Of a DNA stretch of 64,000 bases, positions 54,851-64,000 are shown in pieces (the stretch's first letter is position 1; each line of letters begins with the position of its first letter). This DNA is from Heracleum sosnowskyi (lineage: Eukaryota; Streptophyta; Magnoliopsida; Apiales; Apiaceae), in the NCBI GenBank assembly GCA_030848705.1, contig CM061244.1, positions 48,029,190 to 48,093,189 on the forward strand, given 5' to 3'. Both the position numbers and the translations under genes were made by a program. A model generated the notes under the pieces. That model saw nothing but the letters and a program-made list of their open reading frames with translations. It searched no databases and was not told the origin of the DNA.

Positions 54851-57079
54851 ATGTCGACAACCAAGTATGAAAGCATGAAAATTCCCATCCTGAAAAAATC
54901 AAAATATCCAACATGGAAGGTAAAGATGTTGATGTACCTGGAGGCTATGGATCCTGATTATTTGGACAGAATTCGTGATGGACCATATATTCCTACCAGG
55001 ATCATAGAACGAACAGAAACTGTACCAGAACACTATATGGTCAAGGCTAAGAGTGAATGGACTCCAGAAGAAACAGCTCATGTACTCAGGGAGGCAAAAA
55101 TAAAGAACATCCTGCATAATAGTCTTGATGCTGTCATGTCCAACAGAGTGATTGCATGCAAGTCTGCAAAAGAAATCTGGGATACTTTGGAAACTCAATG
55201 CCAAGGATCTGCATCTTTCAAGAAAAACAGAAGGGCTCTTTTAATTCAAGAATATGAACAATTTGATGCAAGACCTGATGAGAGCCTGACTGATTTATAT
55301 GATAGATTTCTGACACTCATGAACAATCTATCTTTAGTTGGCAAGGAATATGTTTCTGAAGATTCAAATACCAAGTTTCTGAGAGCTTTACCAGAAGAAT
55401 GGGATACTCAAACTTCTATCATTAGACATCAGTATGATCTAAACACTGTGTCTCTTGATGAAGTCTATGGAATGCTAAGAACTCATGATCTTGAAGTTCA
55501 ACAGAGAAAGAATAAGAAAAGCAGCAAGGCAAAGACCATTGCCTTGAATGTAGAGGCTAAATCAAAAGGAAAAGCTGTGGAGGTCTCTAGAAGGAAATCA
55601 AGAATAGTTGAGTCAGATCCTGATGACTCTTCATCAGATACTGATGGCAATCCTGATGCCAATACTGATGATGACTCTTCTGACTCAGACATGGAAGAGA
55701 TGGTTGCTATGATTGTCAGAGGCTTCAAAAAGATGAAGTTCAGGAAGGCTTGAAGATAAGGCAACTTCCAGAAAAGGACCTTTAATGCAGACAAAGACAA
55801 GTATATCAAAAAGGACAGCAAGGGTAGCAAATTTGACAAGTCAAAGGTTAGATGCTACAAGTGTAATGGTATGGGACACTTTGCTAGTGAGTGCAAGAAG
55901 ACAAAGGCACTCATCACATCAAGCAAGGATTGGATGGACTCTTCCTCAGAATCTGATACTGAGGTGGTCAACTATGCCCTAATGGCCAATACTGATGAAA
56001 CTGCTATTCCTTATGATAAGGTAGTAAATACTGTCTTTGATATTGATACTGATAATGCTTCTGAGTTAAGATGTTTTCTAAAGTCATTGCATATTAGCTT
56101 TAGAAGCCAAACTGCTGAAAATACTAGAATCTTATCTGAGATGTCTGAACTTAGGAAAAGGAATGAGCATTTAGAAGCTGAATTTTCTCGCATGCAAAAA
56201 GTACAGATAGAATGTGATAATGCTAAACACATGTACTTAGAGATGAAACTTAAATGTACTGCTCTTGAAAAGGAACTTGAATATGCTAATGAGAAAATCA
56301 GAACCTGGATAGACTCTGGTAGAAAATTTCATGAGATTAATACCTCTAAGAATTGGAAAGAGTGTCTAGGGTATAAGTCAGATGAAGATAAGAAATTGAA
56401 AGAGAAAATTGTTGTTGATGAGACAGTAAGTCCAAAAACCTATAGACATGTTATAGACAAAACCAAATCTAAGATTACTCTTGTTAATTTTGTTTTTGGT
56501 AAGGATTCCAATTCAACTTTTGAAAAGGGATCTTCTTCTGTTCAAAGTGTTAAACTTATTAAGTCTAAACCTGTCATGAGTAAAGATACTAAGAATGTAG
56601 GTTTACTGTCTTAGAAATATATCTCAAATGGTTATAAATATATCTCAAATGCACCTAGGAAATGTTGTTTTACCTGTGGTAACTCTAATCATCTTGCCAT
56701 TGATTGTAAAAAGAGTTTAAAGAAAAGTACTAAAATTCCTATTTCTTATGTCAGGAGTAGATCAGTATTTTATAAACCACAAAAGTCATGTTTTCATTGT
56801 GGTAGTATATGGCATTCTATTTATACTTGTGCAGAATACCATGATTTGTACTATAACTTTTATGATCCATTGCCTAAGTTTGATAAAAGTACAAAGTCTG
56901 GTAGAATTGAGAATGTCACAGTGAAGCATGCTTTTGTTAATACTGATACTGACAAAGCAAATCCTGATGGAGTTAATCCTGTCAGGACTGTTAAAGTCAG
57001 AAAGTCTTCTGCTGCTAAAATTAATAAATTGCATGGAAAAGGAACCCAACATGTGTGGGTTCCTATATGTTCTAACTAG
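54851..57079 (+). pseudogene. gag: Gag of the second SIRE-type copy
   Basis: From ATG 54851 the frame is clean to TGA 55751-55753, with a TAA two codons later. The same frame resumes with CYKCNGMGHFASEC (from about 55853) to a stop at 56612. A deletion of about 35 codons then removes the stretch before the second knuckle (CFTCGNSNHLAIDC). The third knuckle CFHCGSIWHSIYTC lies near 56790-56831. It ends with ICSN and UAG at 57077-57079, matching the intact copy's gag-pol stop. Confidence 0.88.
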
Positions 57080-57095
57080 TGTGTTTCTATTCTAA

Positions 57096-58960
57096 TTGCA
57101 GGGAAAAAGGAAAAATGTGTTAGTCATGGATAGTGGATGTTCTGTGCACATGACTGGAAAGAAGACCCTGTTATCAGAATATGAGGAAAACGCTGGCCCA
57201 ACTGTGTCTTATGGAGATGGCAACATTGGACAAACATTGGGATATGACAGTATAATCATTGGAAATGTCATCATTGAGAAAGTAGCTCTAGTGAAGGGAC
57301 TAAAACACAACCTGTTGAGTATTAGTCAAATCACTGACAGAGGTTATCATGTCAACTTCTATTCCACACATTGTGAAGTAGTCAGCAAAGAAACAGAAAG
57401 GATAACACTGACTGGCTACAGGAATGGTAACATTTATGAAGCCAACATTCTCTCAAATACTGATGGCTCTCCTACATGTCTAATCAGTAAAGCTTCAGTA
57501 GATGAAAGTTGGAATTGGCACAAGAAGCTTTCTCATCTCAATCGGCAATATCAATGAGTTGGTTAAGAAAGATTTAGTGAGAGGATTACCTAAAGCTTTG
57601 TATACTCCTGATGGACTCTGTGATGCTTGTGAAAAGGCTAAACAAAGAAATGACTTACCACCAGCAAGGAAATGGACTGCAAGTCATACTCCTGATTTGA
57701 TAATTGGAGATCCTGATGCAGGTGTTTAGAGAAGAAGTGCAACTCAAAATGAATGTCTATATAATAACTTTCTATCAAAGGAGGAGCCAAAGAAAGTTGA
57801 AGATGCACTTAAAAATGCTGATTGGGTTACTGCAATGCAAGAAGAATTGAATGAATTTGAAAGAAATGAAGTCTGGAAACTGGTGCCAAGACCAAAGAAC
57901 ATGTCAATTGTTGGTACAAAATGGATTTTCAAAAATAAGACTGATTCAGATGGTGTAATTATCAGAAACAAAGCAAGACTAGTTGCAAAGGGGTATTCTC
58001 AACAAGAAGAAATTGACTATGATGAAACTTTTGCTCCTGTTGCAAGATTAGAGGCCATCAGGATCTTTTTGGCATATGCAGCTCATAAGAAATTCAAGGT
58101 TTTCCAGATGGATGTGAAAAGTGCTTTCTTAAATGGTGAACTGGAGGAAGAAGTATATGTTGAACAACCTCCTAGTTTCATTGATCCTAAATATCCAAAT
58201 CATGTCTATAGATTGGATAAAGCACTTTATGGACTAAAGCAAGCTCCAATAGCATGGTATGAAACCCTAGCTCAATTCTTACTGGAAAGTGGATTCAAAC
58301 GAGGTACCATTGATAAAACTTTATTCTATTTGAATCATGGTAAGGATTTGCTTTTAGTTCAGATTTATGTTGATATCATTTTTGGGTCAACAAACAATAA
58401 GCTGTGTGAAAAGTTTTCTAAGCTTATGCAGTCAAGATATCAAATGAGCATGATGGGAGAAATGAGTTATTTTCTTGGTCTTCAAGTTAAACAGACTGAT
58501 GATGACATTTTTATCAATCAGTCAAAATACACAAATAATTTGTTGAAAAGGTTTAACATGGAAGATTGTACTACTGCAAGTACTCCCATAGCTACAGCTA
58601 CCAAAATTGATTCTGATCAAGGTACTGAGGCAGATGTAACTCATTATAGAGGAATGATTGGCTCTTTATTGTATCTCACTGCAAGTAGACCAGATATCAT
58701 GTTTGCAACCTGTCTGTGTGCAAGATTTCAAGCAAAACCTAGGGAACCTCATCTGATTGCAGTTAAAAGAATTTTCAGATATCTCAAAGGCACTCCTTCA
58801 CTTGGTCTTTGGTATGCAAGGGAATCAGATTTTGGTTTGTGTGGTTATTCAGATGCTGATTTTGCAGGATGCAAGAGAGACAGGAAAAGTACTTCAGGAA
58901 GTTGTCAGTTTTTGGGTGGTAGACTAGTTTCATGGTTTAGTAAAAGAAAATCAACTCTCA
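57096..58960 (+). pseudogene. pol: Pol of the second SIRE-type copy, integrase core deleted
   Basis: Protease ([12 protein letters not shown]) is intact but shifted by one base relative to gag. The integrase zinc region is frameshifted near 57540, and after CEKAKQR the sequence jumps to the linker ([18 protein letters not shown]), losing about 1.1 kb with the catalytic core. A stop lies at 57727. Reverse transcriptase runs 57835 onward; the active site reads YVDIIFGS, having lost one Asp codon of YVDD. RNase H stops after [10 protein letters not shown], where it fuses to the extra ORF ([16 protein letters not shown]). Inactive. Confidence 0.9.
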
Positions 58961-59081
58961 GTAATACAAATCAAATTGAAGATTCTAATCCTGATACTGT
59001 TCCTGACACAGTTCAAGATCCTGATGAATCTGATATTCTACAAGAGGTTGATCTGTTAATACTTTCTACTGTGGTGGATTC

Positions 59082-59608
59082 TGTAATAACCCCAAATTTT
59101 GGACTTAGTTAAAAAAAAAATTTTGATGAATAGTAAATGTTGATGAATAGTGAATTTGCTGATGAAAAATATTTTCAGACCACACTGTATAGAAGACATG
59201 GAATGAATGTTTCGAAGTTATATTATTGATGTATAAGGAGAATAAAAGAATGTAAACGCAGTCAGAATCAGGAGATTCCCTTTCGAATTTTTAATCACAA
59301 TTCATCGGACAATCAAGGATGAATTGATTTGATCGTTTTGAGAAAGTGTGTAGGATGAGAAATCCATGATCATACCTTACGCCAAGGAGAGAAATCTAGG
59401 ACCATATATTAAGCCAAGGTAATGGAAAGATAAAGGAAGTACCCCTAGCTTTGGTACAGAGAAACGTTTTTAAAACCACTTGAAACTATCGCGAAACAAA
59501 AGCGTAACAAATTATGGATTAAACCCTAACCAAAAGAGGAGTATTATATAAGATCATCAAGTGCAATATATAAGAGGATTGAGGATACAAATGATGACAT
59601 AAGCATGA
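59082..59608 (+). mobile_element. Chromovirus-like gypsy LTR fragment
   Basis: It begins TGTAATAACCCCAAATTTTG, a start typical of plant Ty3/gypsy chromovirus LTRs, right after the extra-ORF piece of the SIRE-type copy. It ends where the next SIRE-type LTR starts (59609). Duplicated gatgaatagtgaat-like bits occur near 59125-59155. No PBS or coding region is visible, so the rest lies beyond the nested insertion or is lost. Confidence 0.6.
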
Positions 59609-60086
59609 TGTTAGGTCGTAGATATCGATTATAGAAGGGGGTTGAATGTAATCGTATGAAATAATCGAATAAACAAATATAAAACAATCAATATCAGCTT
59701 TTATTAACCTTTATAAAAACTGATACAAACTCTCTCAAGAAACTATGAGTTCTTAGGAGCTGCTAGGTTTACAAAAATACTCGTGTAAGCTATTACTCTC
59801 GTAAAACCTATCCTGTGTTTATATATGCACACAGCTACACATTCTGTTACATTAGATAATCTACATTAAATTAGATTGATCTTCTTGTCGCTTATCTTCT
59901 GTAACAGCTTCGATGAAGTATATCTTATACAAATCAATCCTTTCCTGAAATCACAGAATAGTATCAATCAATATCTTTTGACTTGTCCTGCCACTGATGA
60001 TGACATCATCAGACGTCAGCTCCTGATGCTCCAAGTACTGATGCTATCCAATCCTGACGCATTCATTAAATCATTATTTTCCAACA
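59609..60086 (-). repeat. 3' LTR of the third SIRE-type element
   Basis: 478 bp. Minus strand TGTTGGAAAATAATG...CTACGACCTAACA. The polypurine tract AAATTGGGGGAGAT adjoins at 60087-60100. Parts align with the 606-bp LTR (agaagggggttgaat, aagaa...cttaagagctgctag). Confidence 0.8.
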
Positions 60087-60155
60087 ATCTCCCCCAATTT
60101 ATACTTTCTGAAATAAAGCATAAATTCTTTGGATTTAATGATGCCAAAACTTCAA

Positions 60156-63141
60156 TCAAATACTCGTAGGATTAATATAAGGATTTTGCTTCAGATATCC
60201 TTCATAATCATACACTCTTATGAACTCCATGTTCTTCTGAAGAAACTGCTTCATCAACTCATCATCTTTTTCTAATAACAAGTCAATCATTTTTATCCTC
60301 AGCTTCCTCAGACTTTTATCATCCATGTCTGTCTGATAAATTGCTGCTCTCAGATCTTCAATAGAACTTCTCAGCATTCTTTCATCCAGATAGATAAGTT
60401 TAACTCTTTCACTATCAGGGCTGAAAGATAAATACTCCACTCCCAGAGTCTTCTCAATGAATGCACTCTCTTTCTTCATTTCCACCTCTTGTCCATCCAT
60501 GTCAATGTATTTAGGAGTATATCCAGTATTATATCCAGTATTTTTCAGATTAAGCCCCATCAAATGCAAATTAATACTCGATTGAATCTTCTTCCTCCAC
60601 TTTGCACACAGATCATCTTTAGGAATAAACATATACTGTACATACCTCAATTCTTCCAAGCTCTTTATTGAGATATCCAGCTCTGTCAGCACAAGCGTTG
60701 ATCCATCCTTAAGGAAATACACTAGCTTTTCTTTAGGCAGATTTCCATCATGAACATCATACACCATTTGAACAGAAATAAGTTTATCAAGATGACTTTG
60801 AGTAACTTTATCACTCAGATTTTCTGTTAAACATGCTTGATCATATGATGCTGCCTGAGGAATTATTTCTACATCAGGATGACCAATCCCTCCATGTGTT
60901 CCTGTCCGTCGACATTCATTCTTCTTCTTTGCAATCTCTTCATAAGACTTCTTGAATTTTCCAGCTCCATCAATACTAAAAATTCCAGGGAGATTTTTGA
61001 GCTGTCCACTTGATTTAAAAATCTCATTGAGATGAAGATGAGATTTATCTTCCCTGATATCATAGCCTTTCCCTCTGTACCCTCTAACCTTCTTGAATTC
61101 ATAAGCATTTCTCGAACTCCTTTCAACATTATCCTTCTTTCTCAGATATTCCTGCAACATGACTCCTGACTTAGTGAAGCTTCGTTGTTGTAAAGACTTA
61201 AAATAGTCCTTTTCTGCTTGCTTAGCTGCTTCCACATTTAATGATGTTCTTACAAGAAATATCTGTCTGTCATTCCTTGAGTCTTCCCTTCTTCTCCTTA
61301 TTTGAACTAGAGAAACATCATCATCCTCTTCAATACTTTGTTCAGTGACTGTCACTTGAGATGGACCTTCAAGAACTTTCTTCCCTTTTTCCTTGACAAG
61401 ACTGGCAGATAATTCAGATGACTTATCTGCATCAGTATTTGATCCTTCTTTGATCACAATACCTTTTTGAGATTCTGAAGGTGATTTGATAGTCCTTGCT
61501 CTTCCTCTACCATGACCTCTACCTTTAGACCTGTTTTCCTTCTTTTCACTTCTGACAGTTCCTTTTTGTGAATTCAGCATTTCATACTCTATCCTTTGAG
61601 CTTCCACCATTTCTTCTACATCCTCATCAGGATACATTTCTTGAAGAAGTTTTCTAGCTTGCTGCTCATTGAATGCTTCAAGTCTGGGATCTTTATAGTG
61701 CACAATGTATTCTATTCCATCAATATTCACAGTCTGATGAAACTTCTTTGCCTGCTCAGCAGTTGTCACTATAACATCATGAGATTGCCTCTTACAACTA
61801 GATCCAAAGACTTGTGTTGACTGTTGTCTTTGACTTTGATTATACACAGTGATTTGTGTTCTAGCTGCAGCATCAGTAAATACATGTTTCTGACTGGATC
61901 CTCCATCAGGAGCATCATCCCTCCTTAGAACCACTAACTCCGGAGAGCATTTTGTTGACACTACTTTCTCCCCCTTTTTGGCATCAGTACCAGCATCAGG
62001 AACAAGAGAAGAGATAAGTAAATCCAGCTTAGAATCCATAGAATCAGCCTTTTTCTCCAGAGCTGCAGTTCGATGTTCAAGAGAGACATGGTCTTTGTGA
62101 ACACAGGAGAAATCTCTTGTATGGCGCGCATCAGATTTAGCAGTTTCAGCCACTACATCAGCAATATTCTTTGCAGTTGAAGTTCTGACATCAGTAATCT
62201 CTTCAAAGATAGCCTTAAGCATGAGAGAAGTACCTTTGAGATGAGCTTGAAGATCTGAACTTTTAATCTCTTTAGAAGCAGTGACCAAATGACAATGAGC
62301 ACCAGTAATACCAACAAACGAGGAAGGATCAGTCCAAGAATGATCCCATTGAGCTCTCCCGTGGCTAGTCAGAATGTCAGTGGAAGAATCATCAGGATCA
62401 GACATATCAGAGCTGGAATGAGAACTATGAGATTGATCCTGAGACAAAGAAGCTGCAGGAGTATTGGATGTTCCTGCATCAAAATCAGTAACTCCTAGAT
62501 CTCTCTTTTCTTTTTCAGTGATCTCATCACCGCTCACCAGCACAATATCTGAACTTTTGAGAGTCAGATTTTCCTCACTCAAATGCATAGCATTTGCACT
62601 CATTTCTACCTCTCCTTTTGCCAGTTCAGGAGACTGCCTCTCAACAATTCTGTTTTTCTCTAAATCTTTTCTCTCATTCTCACGAAAATGGCTCAGAGCA
62701 CTCAGAAACGAAGAAATAAGAGATGGCAGAGAAGAGTGGAGTGCAGTCATACTAACAGGGGATCCCTCAGTAAAGGGTCTGTCAGTATTCATCCTGACAC
62801 CAGGAGAGTAAACAACCATAGCAGAATCAGGATTAGTCACATTACCTGATTCCTCAATATCCAAGAGACGAGACGACAATGGTTGAATCAAGAGAGCTTG
62901 ACTGTCTTCACTTGGGCATGCTTCCATACTTTGAATGGAAGGTTCTTGTGGAGCCTGGAAAATTTGGACTGCTTCAGTGAAGAGTACTGAAGGTTCTTGT
63001 GTGTCCTGTCCTTGAGACTTTTCTTCATCAAAATAAGCAATCATCTCCTCGTTGAAAGAGCCTTCATCCACCCTTTGAGTGGATGGTTCTTGTGTGGCTT
63101 GATCTATAGGGACCGCTGGTTCACATGGAGAACCAGGTTCT
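60156..63141 (-). pseudogene. Extra ORF of the third SIRE-type element, 5' cut by a gypsy LTR
   Basis: About 995 codons are open up to the insertion. The same frame continues some 16 codons into the gypsy LTR, where an ATG at 63191 gives a chimeric start. Layout matches the 37013-40750 ORF: TQEPS-x-Q repeats, Ser/Asp-rich stretch, coiled coil (LEKKADSMDSKLDLL), KKGEKVVSTKCSPELVV over an internal polypurine tract, RG-rich basic patch (SKGRGHGRGRART), an EEDDDVSLVQIRRRRED motif, then the C-terminal domain from GIGHPDVE. That domain includes VYDVHDGNLPKEKLVYFLKD and SSIEDLRAAIYQTD, aligning with the young ORF. No membrane segment is seen. Function unknown. Confidence 0.85.
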
Positions 63142-64000
63142 TGTAACAGCCCCAAATCCGGGGTCAGGGATTTAGAGTAGTCACGATCCACTTACTTCTT
63201 GCCTTGCCTGCTTTAATCACAATAGACACAATTCATCTGTTTATGGCCCCCACAATGAATATATCTTTCATGCACACACACAGGTTAGAGTCTCAGAAAT
63301 GACACAAATACAACCATTGCGGAATAAATAATCTTTATTACAATACCCAAATGTCTTTTGAATTTACTACTGATACAACTTCTAAGTAATGGTACATTAC
63401 CAACCTAGCCTTGTAATACTCACCACCCTCTCATACCATTCATATCTATACATAAGATGAATACCAAAAGCTCCAGCTTGATCTGACTGGTTCACACTAC
63501 TTCCAGGATCACTGCTAGAAACTGCTCATGAGACTGCCTTGCGCTTACCACTCGCCTGAGGGATGTGCGCCGAATCCTTGGTATCCTACTTCTCTGCTAT
63601 ATAATATTTATAAAACAATAGCAAGAGTGAGCGATAGCTCAGCAAGGTAATAAAAGTATGGCATAATCCTGCCTTTAACTCAACCCATAATAAAGCGGGT
63701 ATAAGACAATAATTTGTCAAAATATCTCGATACTGAAATTATTTCCTTATCGGAATGTATTCCCAAAAACAGTACCATTATTGTATTTCAAAACCATTTT
63801 CATAATATTTCTGCGAAATTTTGCTATATTATGAACAAAGTTCTAGTATAATATAAAAGATGAGGTTTCAAAGTAAACCAATATAACCTTTCCAAAAAAT
63901 ATCTACTATGTAAGCAGAATATCAACATATAACTTAGAAGATGAAGTTATAAGGTGATTCAGTATAAACAACTCCCTTACCATAACTCATGTTATGTAAG
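63142..64000 (+). mobile_element. Ty3/gypsy LTR start, continues past the window
   Basis: TGTAACAGCCCCAAATCCGG followed by GGTCAGGGATTTAG is a typical chromovirus (Tekay-like) LTR start. It cuts the extra ORF of the third SIRE-type element. A short palindromic CCAAATCCGG/CCGGGG segment lies at its start. No PBS or protein is reached before 64000. The lineage name is tentative. Confidence 0.65.

Larger units (their letters stand above)
54238..59081 (+). mobile_element. Second copy of the young SIRE-type family, internally deleted
   Basis: Plus strand. It has a 5' LTR, PBS, gag, protease and partial integrase; then reverse transcriptase and most of RNase H are fused to a short piece of the extra ORF, and a gypsy LTR follows at 59082. 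It is closely related to the element at 36330-48250, with stops, small shifts and two large deletions. It inserted into a SIRE-like gag. Confidence 0.9.
59609..63141 (-). mobile_element. Third, divergent SIRE-type element (3' part)
   Basis: On the minus strand the 3' LTR is 60086-59609, preceded by a polypurine tract and a long extra ORF that is cut by a gypsy LTR at 63142. Gag and pol would lie beyond the window. The LTR and ORF are related to, but clearly distinct from, those at 36330-48250. Confidence 0.8.

Noticed and set aside
1..64000. Organelle DNA, tRNA or rRNA genes
   Set aside because: No cloverleaf-like or rRNA sequence was recognised; the tRNA-like strings are retrotransposon primer-binding sites.

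Overview
The window is nuclear DNA of a flowering plant. It holds a 12-exon gene with short exons and AT-rich introns, and nearly all the rest is nested plant LTR retrotransposons (SIRE-type and other Ty1/copia, Tat-like and chromovirus-like Ty3/gypsy) mixed with Helitron, CACTA, MULE and hAT elements. The features fit a eudicot with a large, repeat-rich genome; I cannot name the species. No tRNA, rRNA or CRISPR array was seen.

Layout. 1-9.1 kb: the only clear host gene, a minus-strand FemAB-like (PF04339) acyl-CoA N-acyltransferase-fold protein of 470 residues by my exon model, with a MULE-type MITE in intron 3. 9.3-18.1 kb: Helitron-family DNA carrying a non-autonomous gypsy element (10458-17892, 550-bp LTRs, duplication ATATT) that has degraded gag-protease, no reverse transcriptase and four different tandem arrays. 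18.3-26.1 kb: a decayed minus-strand copia element (duplication TTACT) whose 3' LTR was invaded by an odd composite made of two direct LTRs and one inverted LTR (duplication CAAGT), itself hit by a hAT MITE (duplication AAAAGGAG). 26.7-29.0 kb: a second decayed copia element and a CACTA transposase fragment. 29.6-34.3 kb: AT-rich microsatellites, several small Helitrons partly joined head to tail, and a MULE-like palindromic element with telomere-like repeats.

34.3-51.1 kb is a three-level nest. The outer level is an old SIRE-type extra ORF, now split into 34261-36183 and 50755-51061. A CACTA element with a truncated TNP1-like gene sits in it. Inside the CACTA is a complete, very young SIRE-type copia element (36330-48250; 606-bp LTRs with one difference seen; duplication TAACT). 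That element keeps gag and pol in one frame separated by a single UAG, a 1245-codon extra ORF with an internal polypurine tract, and a promoter-bearing small gene on the opposite strand (41054-41473). This antisense gene is the most interesting feature here.

51.5-64 kb is another nest: a SIRE-like LTR and gag, cut by a second copy of the young family (54238-59081, two large internal deletions), cut by a gypsy LTR at 59082, which is followed by a third, divergent SIRE-type element on the minus strand (59609-63141), cut in turn by a gypsy LTR that runs off the window end.
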